A stretch of DNA of 5,390 nucleotides from Candidatus Aenigmatarchaeota archaeon (GCA_003663415.1 QMZY01000066.1:1-5390); one strand, 5' to 3'; counted from the stretch's first letter, positions 1-5,390 are shown. The notes: generated from the letters alone by a model not told the origin. A program made the numbers and translations.

Positions 1-13
1 ACAGACATACGGA

Positions 14-88
14 GCGGACAGGCCATCCGATTGGAGACTGGCTCACTGTCTGAGTTTGAGACGGTCTCCAATCGGATGGCCTGTCCGC
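14..88. repeat. Perfect 25-bp inverted repeat with 25-nt spacer
   Basis: The arm at 14-38 (starting GCGGACAGGCC, ending TTGGAGAC) is the exact reverse complement of the arm at 64-88, with a 25-nt spacer at 39-63. There are no mismatches over 25 bp. A smaller palindrome, GAGACGGTCTC at 58-68, lies across the inner edge of the right arm and could form a competing short hairpin. No run of T follows either arm, so a typical intrinsic terminator is not supported. I see no transposase, no flanking target duplication and no attC core motifs. It lies about 28 nt before the first recognisable codon of the toxin remnant, so it may mark a junction or be a small mobile or cruciform element. The repeat itself is certain; its role is unknown. 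Confidence 0.95.
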
Positions 89-99
89 AATAATATTTT

Positions 100-127
100 C
101 AAAAAGCTAAACTGATACAAAAAGCTA
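100..127. repeat. Short direct repeat CAAAAAGCTA, 18-nt period
   Basis: The 10-mer CAAAAAGCTA occurs at 100-109 and again at 118-127. The period of 18 nt is a multiple of three. Both copies read KKL in the frame of the toxin remnant, and the TGA at 113-115 lies between them. This could be a small slippage duplication at the 5' break of that gene, or chance in an A-rich stretch. Confidence 0.5.
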
Positions 128-370
128 TCATGCCTGGACGAAACGGATTTTCTAAAAGACGACAGGCCAGCCACAGCCGAAAGTTATTTGAGGCGTTCAT
201 TGGAAGCGATTTTTGACATCGGGAGGCATGTCATAGCTAAGAGTGCCGGAAAACCTGTTGTCGAATATAAAGAGATAGCAAGTCTGCCTGGCAAAAGAGG
301 GATCATTACAATGGAACACGCTGAAAGACTAAGGCTTATGGCAGGTTACAGAAATCGGCTCGTTCATTAA
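116..370 (+). pseudogene. HepT/DUF86 HEPN-type toxin remnant, broken at both ends
   Basis: The frame open from 116 encodes about 84 residues that resemble the HepT (DUF86) family of HEPN ribonucleases, the toxin partners of MntA nucleotidyltransferases. Visible family features are an LDETDFLKD segment, the helix SYLRRSLEAIFDIGRHVIAK, and the terminal GYRNRLVH, which carries the HEPN RX4H catalytic motif. Family members are usually about 110-145 residues. Here an in-frame TGA at 113-115 blocks the N-terminal side, and TAA at 368-370 follows the motif histidine directly. The tyrosine two residues after that histidine, which MntA modifies in studied pairs, is therefore lost, as is the last helix. 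The only possible start inside the frame is a TTG at 188 with no clear ribosome binding site. No MntA gene is present. The other two frames after 370 do not resume the family. I infer a dead fragment left at the edge of the glycan cluster, facing it convergently. Confidence 0.75.
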
Positions 371-395
371 CTTACCGTGGACAATCGGGTTTAAA

Positions 396-408
396 GTAAC
401 CAGGTTAC
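396..408. repeat. 13-bp palindrome between convergent genes
   Basis: GTAACCAGGTTAC is a perfect palindrome around a central A. It sits in the 44-bp gap between the toxin remnant and the stop codon of copy A. On the minus strand it could fold as a 5-bp stem with a CTG loop followed by TTT, which would be at best a very weak terminator. It could also be a protein-binding site or chance. Confidence 0.35.
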
Positions 409-414
409 CCCCCT

Positions 415-1260
415 TCACCGCTTCTTCAATACGTCTTTGCAATTCGTACTTGATGCACGTAATCCGTTTTGAGCCAGCCATTCCCTTGCCCTTCTGGCGC
501 ATCGTTTTGACTCCTCAATAAGGTTTGCGTATCTATGGTCTGTATGCTGGCCGGTCTTTCTGCCGTCACCATGATACCGCACAGAATAAAGGACCTTGTG
601 CAGGTGATAAAATCTGGCACCTGCCATGGCAAAGCGGAGATAATGGTCGTAATCGTTTGCAGAGCTGTAGGCCTCATCCATCAGCCCTACCTTCCGATGC
701 CATTCGGTGCGGTATAAGTGGCTGACGCCCAGATGATACCACCGGGCAAAACATGACTCAAAGTTGTAATCAGGCATCCTCATCTCGCGTACTATCTTCC
801 CTGTATCTTCAACCACTATCATATCAGAATAGACAAAATCAGCACTGTTTTCTTCTAATGCTTGCACTAACTCTTCAATCATATGCGGATGCGGGATATC
901 ATCACCCACAATGTAGGTGCAGTATTCACCAGTAGCCCGGCACAACCCTTCATTGTAAGTGCGTGTAGCACCGATGTCCTCGGAAAAGGTAATTATTTTC
1001 ACCTCTCGCCCTGGAGGATAGACGCTCATACTTTTTCGTATAATATTCCCCTCTTCATCCATTTCCATAACTGGGTTGCAGGTTCGCGTGGCAATCTCTT
1101 GCTCTAAGCCTGCCAAATATTTATTGGTTCCATCCGTGGAACCGCCGTCAATAATGATGACCTGTAAGTTCGGATAGGTCTGGAAGAGACAATGGTCGAC
1201 GCAAGCGGGGAGGTATTGTGCCTGGTTAAAGGTGGGAATGACAATGCTGACCTTTTTCAC
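415..1260 (-). CDS. Family 2 glycosyltransferase, complete (copy A)
   Basis: This 281-residue GT-A-fold glycosyltransferase probably transfers a sugar from a nucleotide-sugar donor to a growing glycan at the cytoplasmic face of the membrane. The N-terminus has the family 2 signature MKKVSIVIPTFNQ (residues 1-13) and DGGSTDGT (38-45). An acidic metal/nucleotide site is suggested by VGDD (118-121), and NDYDHYLR (202-209) matches the region that usually holds the catalytic base. No membrane segment is seen, and the length is typical. The GTG at 1258-1260 is chosen because an in-frame TAG lies only 9 nt upstream (1270-1272) and no ATG is available; no good Shine-Dalgarno sequence precedes it. It is the last gene of the apparent operon, 67 nt after the methyltransferase. 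Residues 1-197 are closely related to copy B at 3763-4500. Donor and acceptor cannot be read from the sequence. Confidence 0.93.
   Translation of the reverse strand: MKKVSIVIPTFNQAQYLPACVDHCLFQTYPNLQVIIIDGGSTDGTNKYLAGLEQEIATRTCNPVMEMDEEGNIIRKSMSVYPPGREVKIITFSEDIGATRTYNEGLCRATGEYCTYIVGDDIPHPHMIEELVQALEENSADFVYSDMIVVEDTGKIVREMRMPDYNFESCFARWYHLGVSHLYRTEWHRKVGLMDEAYSSANDYDHYLRFAMAGARFYHLHKVLYSVRYHGDGRKTGQHTDHRYANLIEESKRCARRAREWLAQNGLRASSTNCKDVLKKR
670..732. repeat. 63-bp exact direct repeat, shared with 3907-3969
   Basis: Every base of 670-732 matches 3907-3969, inside the two family 2 glycosyltransferase genes. Further exact blocks occur at 737-764 with 3974-4001, 887-930 with 4124-4167, 1168-1185 with 4408-4425, and 1193-1227 with 4433-4467. 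The offset is 3237 for the first three and 3240 for the last two. The DNA between these blocks differs at many synonymous positions. Confidence 0.93.
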
Positions 1261-1327
1261 GCTTTTTTTCTACAGGTGAATTGAGGAATGATAGAACCTT
1301 GTTTTCAAAATCAAGGACAAAACTGTA

Positions 1328-1987
1328 TTACTTCAAACTATACCGGGCAGCCATACGCTGGAATCGTTCCAGTTGCGAACTGCCGGCCATAATTTTGCGG
1401 AAGCAATCCACGCGTATGGAGCCAAAGGTAAATTTCGTCTCTCTTAAGCGAGGTCTCCATTGGATAGCTGAGTCAAGTAATTCAAAACCTACGTTCTCAA
1501 CAAGTTGGATTAAAAAAGGTTCATATATGAAATGGTCTGCTATATGTGCTTCGTCTGAAAAATTATGGAGATCGGCAGAAAGGATGAAAATTCCTTGAGG
1601 GCTCAATTTTTCCCATGCCTGGTGAACAAATTTGAAAGGATTGTCCAGATGTTCAAGCACATCGAACGAGGTAACCAGGTCCAGGCTTTCCGAAGGAAGG
1701 CTGAGAAAGCCTTCGGGACTGAGTGTCTCAACGTCCAGTCCTGCATTCCGGTATCGACGAGCTGCAAACTCACTTGTTTTCCCAGGAATATCCACTGAAT
1801 AGGTCTTGATTCCAGCTCGTGCAAGTGACAGACAAACGTCTCCACTTCCAGCCCCGTAATCTGCAGCCTTTTTCACTTTGAAGAGCCGGGCCACCTCAAT
1901 CACTATCTCTATTCGTTCCTGAGTCGTTCGACGTGGCGGGCCCTCGTGAATATAACGTTCTGTAGTTGCATAGTATTCACGATTCAT
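1328..1987 (-). CDS. Class I SAM-dependent methyltransferase
   Basis: This 219-residue protein has the Rossmann methyltransferase pattern. Motif I is AADYGAGSGD at residues 41-50 (S-adenosylmethionine binding), the acidic end of strand 2 is VDIP at 65-68, DLVTSFDVLEHL lies at 103-114, and LSPQGIFILSA at 128-138 corresponds to the strand 4/5 region. It resembles the Methyltransf_11/23 type common in polysaccharide clusters. Its likely role is O- or C-methylation of a sugar or a lipid-linked glycan intermediate, but the substrate is not evident and small-molecule methylation cannot be excluded. The ATG at 1985-1987 is supported by GGAG seven nucleotides upstream. It lies 63 nt after the preceding glycosyltransferase-like gene and 67 nt before copy A, on the same strand. 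The protein looks complete, with no missing motif. Confidence 0.92.
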   Translation of the reverse strand: MNREYYATTERYIHEGPPRRTTQERIEIVIEVARLFKVKKAADYGAGSGDVCLSLARAGIKTYSVDIPGKTSEFAARRYRNAGLDVETLSPEGFLSLPSESLDLVTSFDVLEHLDNPFKFVHQAWEKLSPQGIFILSADLHNFSDEAHIADHFIYEPFLIQLVENVGFELLDSAIQWRPRLRETKFTFGSIRVDCFRKIMAGSSQLERFQRMAARYSLK

Positions 1988-1994
1988 GTGTATT

Positions 1995-1998
1995 CTCC
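1995..1998 (-). promoter_or_regulatory. Ribosome binding site of the methyltransferase
   Basis: On the minus strand GGAG lies 7 nt before the ATG at 1985-1987. It is the clearest Shine-Dalgarno sequence in the window and fixes that start. Confidence 0.7.
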
Positions 1999-2050
1999 AA
2001 GCTTCTGATAAACAAATACTATACTGTTACGACATTCGCCCGACTTTGGT

Positions 2051-2818
2051 TTATTTACGATCCGGGAAGCAAAAGGATAATATCTGCTCAACCCTACGGC
2101 AAAAAAGGTGTTTTTCGATTATTTTTTTCTGTCTGAATTTCTTATCTTTCTGCTCATCCACAATTTTAAATGGATGTTTATCTCTTACAAAGACCCCTGT
2201 CCCAATTTCTCTTCCTAAATCAAAAAAAGACGAATCACTGGCAACATATACAGAATCGGCCTTGAAACATACACCAAGGAAAATAGGCACACCGTGTGTA
2301 CCGGGTTCTCCGAGGAACCAACTACCATTCAGGGCCTTGTACTTCATGAGTATTGCTTGAACTTCTTTGAATTCCCATGTCTTACTACAAGCCGCGTTGG
2401 TTACTACTCCCAACAGTTCGTTAGAATTCCTTTTTCCCTGCATCCCCGTTCCGGAAAGGAAGGCGTCAGGCATCCAATGCGGCAGAAAGCAGCAATTTGA
2501 GTGAAATCTTGAATAATTTTCTCCGATGATATTATCATAAAATACAAAATCATAGAGGTCTAAGAGGGCTTCGTTGTGAAAATATCCTCCAGGGAAATTG
2601 CAAAAGTATACAGCCTTAGGCACCTCCTTTCTCATAAGATAAGCATAGTATGGTCGAGTATGAATTTCTAAACAAAGATCAGGAGAATCTTCTAACAATT
2701 TTCCTGTTAGCCGTTCTCGGACCGCGAACTCATCCTCATAAGCAATAGAGGCCCAAGTCACCCCATCAGGGAGTGAGTCGGCAATATTCCCGTAGATCTG
2801 AATCTTAATATTCTTCAT
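2051..2818 (-). CDS. Divergent glycosyltransferase-like protein (probable CgeB/GT-B type)
   Basis: This 255-residue protein is not confidently recognised. Features that suggest a GT-B fold are the DLCLEIHTRP segment (residues 47-56), the hydrophobic DLYDFVFYDN (87-96) followed by CCFLPHWMPDAF (109-120), and a second half with DSVYVASDSSFFDLGREIGTGVFV (188-211). That last part occupies the place of the CgeB-like nucleotide-sugar site (compare RVYEVLATGTALVT in the upstream neighbour). The C-terminal HLFCRRVEQILSF resembles the last helix of the CgeB-like family (Glyco_trans_1_2). The usual acidic residue in the donor site is not obvious. The ATG at 2816-2818 overlaps the upstream stop as ATGA, which implies translational coupling, and GAGGAG lies 11 nt upstream (2830-2835). 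The context supports a sugar transferase of the same pathway. The DNA looks more A+T-rich than the neighbouring genes. Confidence 0.75.
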   Translation of the reverse strand: MKNIKIQIYGNIADSLPDGVTWASIAYEDEFAVRERLTGKLLEDSPDLCLEIHTRPYYAYLMRKEVPKAVYFCNFPGGYFHNEALLDLYDFVFYDNIIGENYSRFHSNCCFLPHWMPDAFLSGTGMQGKRNSNELLGVVTNAACSKTWEFKEVQAILMKYKALNGSWFLGEPGTHGVPIFLGVCFKADSVYVASDSSFFDLGREIGTGVFVRDKHPFKIVDEQKDKKFRQKKIIEKHLFCRRVEQILSFCFPDRK

Positions 2819-3756
2819 GCAAAGACTGGCTCCTCATGAAGTGGCTCGGAGAATGGGGTTATCTTCGGGATATCCCCTAGGGGGTGTTCTTCTAAAAAAT
2901 TGATCGCCTCTTCTGCAAGGTATCTGTATTGCCCGGACCTTTCGTATTTGGCAACAGCTCTTCGGCCATTTTCTGCTATAAACTTTCTCATCTCTGGATC
3001 AGCAAGAAGGCGTTCACAACAAGAAATAGCTTCATCGGGCGAGTCATACATTAAAAGGTGTTCACCATCATTAAAGATAAGTTCTAAGTCTTTGCTTCTA
3101 TCAGTCACAAGAGCAGTTCCAGTAGCAAGGACCTCGTAGACTCGAAGTGTTGCTTCTCCCAATGGAGAACAATTGATTCCAATCTTACATTCATTCCAGA
3201 AGCGGTTGTATTCTTTACCATAGATACCTTCCCGGACGCACATTTTATCACCAAAATGCTCCTGAAGCGCACTTACAACCTCTCGCCTCTTTGAATAGAT
3301 TGGGTTTGACTCCCATCCCGGCCGCTCGCCAAGAAAACCACAAAAGCCAATGTCATACCGAATCAGGCAATCTTCAACAGGATATGACACTTTGGGATTG
3401 TAACCATGCGGCCAAAATTTTGCGGGTTTCCCCCACCGGTCGTAAATCTCATCTCCAGCCTGAGCATGAACGGAAAATATCCTATCATATCCTATGGCAT
3501 AGTTTTTCAAATAGTTTTTCCTCGTAACATAGTCCCATAAGACAAGGAATTTATGCCCCTGAAAAAACCTGAGATATTTTCGGTAGTAACATCGCCGGGA
3601 AAGAGTAATATGTTCTATCTCAATCACCACTTTTGCCTTATTCAGCAGCGGCCATAGGTCGTGCTCCCGATGTATTGTTCCGTTATAAAACATCGCACCC
3701 TTAACCGGAGCTTCTGAAAAATGTCCCATGAAAAGTATGTCGTTTAAATCCGCCAT
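2815..3756 (-). CDS. CgeB-like glycosyltransferase (Glyco_trans_1_2 type)
   Basis: This 313-residue GT-B-type protein has the C-terminal domain seen in CgeB/YkvP-like glycosyltransferases. IGINCSPLGEATLRVYEVLATGTALVTD (residues 192-219) is the donor-binding segment, followed by EHLLMYDSPDEAI (232-244) and a helical end with RRAVAKYERSGQYRYLAEEAINFL (265-288). An earlier strand, IRYDIGFCGFLGERPGWESN (132-151), opens the second Rossmann domain. The N-terminal domain includes VVIEIEHITLSRRCYYRKYL (43-62). No signal peptide or membrane helix is seen, so it is probably cytoplasmic and transfers a sugar to a lipid-linked or protein acceptor. The ATG at 3754-3756 lies 6 nt after the stop of copy B, with a weak GAG just before it. 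The stop overlaps the next gene as ATGA. Sugar and acceptor are unknown. Residues 290-313 form a proline-rich tail. Confidence 0.87.
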   Translation of the reverse strand: MADLNDILFMGHFSEAPVKGAMFYNGTIHREHDLWPLLNKAKVVIEIEHITLSRRCYYRKYLRFFQGHKFLVLWDYVTRKNYLKNYAIGYDRIFSVHAQAGDEIYDRWGKPAKFWPHGYNPKVSYPVEDCLIRYDIGFCGFLGERPGWESNPIYSKRREVVSALQEHFGDKMCVREGIYGKEYNRFWNECKIGINCSPLGEATLRVYEVLATGTALVTDRSKDLELIFNDGEHLLMYDSPDEAISCCERLLADPEMRKFIAENGRRAVAKYERSGQYRYLAEEAINFLEEHPLGDIPKITPFSEPLHEEPVFA

Positions 3757-3762
3757 ATGTTC

Positions 3763-4500
3763 TCAAATTTGTCCAATTTCCTGGTGCGCAAAACAAATCA
3801 GGCAAAAATCATCCCTTTCTCTTAGCCCCTTACTCAATAACGCACCCCGAATTTCAGGATAGTAATAGATACTTGTGACAAAAATATAGTCAAGGTCTCG
3901 TCTCATGGCCTCATCCATCAGCCCTACCTTCCGATGCCATTCGGTGCGGTATAAGTGGCTGACGCCCAGGTGGTACCACCGGGCAAAACATGACTCAAAG
4001 CTGTAATCAGGCATCCTCCTCTCTCGGATGATTCGTCCCTGATCATCAACAACATGCATTTCTGAGTAGACAAAATCCGCGCCACTCGATTCGAGGGCAG
4101 AGGCGAGTTCCTCGATCATATGGGGATGCGGGATATCATCACCCACAATGTAGGTGCAGTATTCACCTGTGGCACGGCGAAGTCCCTGGTTGTATGTCCG
4201 GGTGGCACCTATATCCCGTGGGAAGCTGAGGATGATAATCTCCCTGCCTTCCCGCCCATAGGCCGGTTGGCTTTCCCGCACGATGCGCCCGTCCTCGTCC
4301 ATAGCCACGACTGGCGTTACACAGCGTGTCCAGACCTCCTCGTGCAGGGTTTTGAGGTAGTCCTTTGTGCCGTCAGTCGATCCACCGTCCACGATTATGA
4401 TCTCCAGGTTCGGATAGGTCTGGAAAAAGCAGTGGTCGACGCAAGCGGGGAGGTATTGTGCCTGGTTGAAGGTGGGGATAATGATACTAACTTTCTTCAT
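3763..4500 (-). CDS. Chimeric family 2 glycosyltransferase (copy B) with foreign C-terminus
   Basis: This 245-residue protein is a close paralogue of copy A over residues 1-198. It has the same MKKVSIIIPTFNQAQYLPAC start, DGGSTDGT, VGDDIPHPHM and HLGVSHLYRTEWHRKVGLM segments. After DEA (A198) similarity stops abruptly and a 47-residue tail follows, beginning MRRDLDYIFVTSIYYYPEIR. The tail lacks the NDYDHYLR region of copy A, where family 2 enzymes usually keep the catalytic base. It looks like the end of another Rossmann-like protein of polysaccharide clusters, but I cannot name the family. The enzyme is therefore probably inactive or altered. I chose the ATG at 4498-4500 because it aligns with copy A's start; a TTG at 4510-4512 in frame would add four residues. 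No clear Shine-Dalgarno sequence precedes either. Stop is TGA at 3763-3765. The 5' half looks more G+C-rich than copy A (34 of 60 in a hand count of 4321-4380, against 29 of 60 at 1081-1140). Confidence 0.88.
   Translation of the reverse strand: MKKVSIIIPTFNQAQYLPACVDHCFFQTYPNLEIIIVDGGSTDGTKDYLKTLHEEVWTRCVTPVVAMDEDGRIVRESQPAYGREGREIIILSFPRDIGATRTYNQGLRRATGEYCTYIVGDDIPHPHMIEELASALESSGADFVYSEMHVVDDQGRIIRERRMPDYSFESCFARWYHLGVSHLYRTEWHRKVGLMDEAMRRDLDYIFVTSIYYYPEIRGALLSKGLRERDDFCLICFAHQEIGQI
3907..3969. repeat. 63-bp exact direct repeat, shared with 670-732
   Basis: This is the mate of 670-732 in the same orientation. Its low-coordinate edge at 3907 is exactly where copy B loses similarity to copy A, so the repeat edge and the chimera joint coincide. 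Positions 3763-3906, on the far side of the joint, have no counterpart in this window. Confidence 0.93.
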
Positions 4501-4515
4501 GGTTTGGGACAATGA

Positions 4516-4905
4516 TTAAAAACGCAGACTTTTTAACTTCTCTGGCCAGTATTGTGATATGAAGGGATAAAATTCCTTCACAAGGGTAGAAAACACCTCC
4601 TCGTCGAGAAACAGATGATAATTGTTGGACCAGTACATCCTTTTTTTATTCCTGACAGGCTTTTCAAAACCGCGCAACGACGATACACTGATGAAATCTG
4701 CAATGCGCTGGATTGTCTTATCAAAGTCAAGGTAATAATCTTCATATCGTATGTAGAACTTGTCACTGATATATTGCAACCACATTTTGTTAAGTGGAAT
4801 ATATGAGCGCAAAATTTCCCATTCCTTTGAGTCATTTCTCAGCACATAATCCGAGGTACACGACTCAGAGGAAATCATTTCTCCCCATGAATAATATGAG
4901 TCCAT
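4516..4905 (-). pseudogene. Sulfotransferase C-terminal remnant
   Basis: The frame encodes 129 residues that resemble the C-terminal part of PAPS-dependent sulfotransferases. FYIRYEDYYLDFDKTIQRIADFISV (residues 50-74) corresponds to the conserved RYEDL-helix-FLG region, and the tail has aromatic-rich helices (EVFSTLVKEFYPFISQYW, 103-120). Full-length members are about 250-330 residues. The N-terminal half, with the PAPS P-loop (PKSGTTW-like) and the 3'-phosphate site, is absent. An in-frame TGA lies 12 nt before the ATG at 4903-4905, and no Shine-Dalgarno sequence precedes it. Only 46 nt separate it from the upstream glycosyltransferase stop, leaving no room for the missing part. I infer a 5'-deleted gene that cannot bind PAPS. 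If expressed, it would be a non-catalytic fragment. It would once have sulfated a glycan or another acceptor. Its stop lies 15 nt before copy B. Confidence 0.7.
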
Positions 4906-4951
4906 GACACATGTACATCAGGCTGCATCCCACTGAGATTTTCGACCTTTT

Positions 4952-5390
4952 CTATTTTCTTTTGTTTAACCTTTCCCTGCATAAGTCAATGATTGCTTTC
5001 AGGCCATTGGAAAAGTCCTTTCGCGTCCATCTCTTCATTCTTTCATGGCCTCTTTTTACCAACGCACTACGAAGGATCCCATCGGTCCAGACCCGATAAA
5101 TCGCCATCCCAATCTCTTCCGGACTATTCGGGTCGGCTAAAATTCCAGCGTCACCCACTTGTTCCCGGACACCTTTTATGTCTGAAGCGATAACTGGGCA
5201 TCCCACGGCAAATGCCTCCAGTATAGGAAGGTTGGTAGGGCCCAGGAATGTGGGCATCACCAAGGCAGTAGCCATTTCATACAAAGAACGCATACGTTTG
5301 GATTCTACATATTCTAAATCAATGATTTGACCTTCTACCTTCAAAGCCTTGGCCAAATTTATCATTTTTCTGAAACCATTCCATCTTTCC
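4952..5390 (-). CDS. GT4-type glycosyltransferase, C-terminal part (runs off the window)
   Basis: The reading frame is open to the right edge, so only the last 145 or so residues are seen. The internal ATG at 5363-5365 is not the start, because coding continues upstream as ERWNGFRK. The segment is the donor-binding domain of a GT-B, family 4 (Glycos_transf_1) enzyme: YVESKRMRSLYEMATALVMP, then GPTNLPILEAFAVGCPVIAS, then GVREQVGDAGILADPNSPEEI and a C-terminal helix. The usual EX7E motif has G in place of the first E, while the second E (in PILEA) is kept; GPTNxPxLEA is a variant I know from related enzymes. Its probable role is adding a hexose to the same glycan as the downstream genes. The stop TAA at 4952-4954 is followed by 46 nt and the sulfotransferase remnant. 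Confidence 0.9.
   Translation of the reverse strand, partial: ERWNGFRKMINLAKALKVEGQIIDLEYVESKRMRSLYEMATALVMPTFLGPTNLPILEAFAVGCPVIASDIKGVREQVGDAGILADPNSPEEIGMAIYRVWTDGILRSALVKRGHERMKRWTRKDFSNGLKAIIDLCRERLNKRK

Noticed and set aside
14..88. Integron attC site or intrinsic terminator
   Set aside because: The RYYYAAC/GTTRRRY core sites of attC are not present, there is no integrase, and no T-run follows the hairpin on either strand.
366..521. Frameshifted continuation of the HepT-like protein
   Set aside because: Both other frames after the stop were read. One is open for about 50 codons, but neither resembles the C-terminal helix of the family, so a true truncation is more likely than a simple frameshift.
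1297..1316. Stem-loop CCTTG...CAAGG between the methyltransferase and copy A
   Set aside because: The stem is only 5 bp before an A/T-rich interior and has no following T-run on the minus strand, so a terminator is not supported.
1281..1598. 105-codon plus-strand open frame opposite the methyltransferase
   Set aside because: It has no recognisable domain and lies antisense to a gene with all its methyltransferase motifs.
1986..2360. 124-codon plus-strand open frame opposite the GT-like gene
   Set aside because: It starts inside the upstream region of the methyltransferase, has no ribosome binding site or recognisable domain, and is explained by the A+T-rich minus-strand gene.
2874..2883. 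CCCCTAGGGG palindrome
   Set aside because: It lies inside the coding sequence of the CgeB-like gene, is short, and has no matching second site, so chance is sufficient.
4120..4515. 131-codon plus-strand open frame opposite copy B
   Set aside because: It is antisense to a clear glycosyltransferase gene, its protein has no family features, and a similar antisense frame appears opposite copy A because the sense codons are conserved.
4906..4940. Frameshifted N-terminal extension of the sulfotransferase (frame reading MQPDVHVSWTHIIHGE)
   Set aside because: The frame closes soon after and carries no P-loop or other sulfotransferase motif, so it does not supply the missing half.
1..5390. CRISPR arrays, tRNA or rRNA genes, transposase genes
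   Set aside because: No regularly spaced repeats, tRNA-like folds, rRNA segments or transposase motifs were seen on either strand.

Overview
The window is bacterial DNA of moderate G+C with the standard genetic code (TGA, TAA and ATG/GTG starts in the expected places). It looks like part of a surface-polysaccharide or protein-glycosylation island. The sequence does not place the organism further. Dense, compact genes and a HepT-type toxin remnant fit a Gram-negative or candidate-phylum bacterium, but that is only an impression.

Layout. Positions 1-410 are a junction zone. They hold a perfect 25-bp inverted repeat (14-88), a short direct repeat, and a plus-strand remnant of a HepT/DUF86 HEPN toxin broken at both ends. 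From 415 to the right edge every gene is on the minus strand, so transcription runs from 5390 towards 415. In that order the genes are: the C-terminal half of a GT4-type glycosyltransferase (entering from outside the window), a sulfotransferase C-terminal remnant, a family 2 glycosyltransferase with a foreign tail (copy B), a CgeB-like glycosyltransferase, a second divergent CgeB/GT-B-like protein overlapping it by ATGA, a class I SAM-dependent methyltransferase, and a complete family 2 glycosyltransferase (copy A).

How the genes fit together. Sugar transferases plus a methyltransferase and a former sulfotransferase are what one expects of a cluster that builds and decorates a variable glycan (O-antigen, capsule, S-layer or flagellin glycan). 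The tight spacing (6 nt between B and the CgeB-like gene, a 4-nt overlap, then 63 and 67 nt gaps) suggests one transcript. No promoter or strong terminator is visible.

The notable feature is rearrangement. The two family 2 glycosyltransferase genes are direct repeats about 3.24 kb apart, with a mosaic of identical and diverged blocks. Copy B switches abruptly to an unrelated 47-residue tail exactly where a 63-bp identical block ends. The sulfotransferase has lost its 5' half, and the toxin gene stops right after its RX4H motif. The island therefore seems to have been assembled and trimmed by recombination. A further crossover between the two copies would remove three genes and restore a full-length family 2 glycosyltransferase. 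I see no certain new defence or mobile system here.
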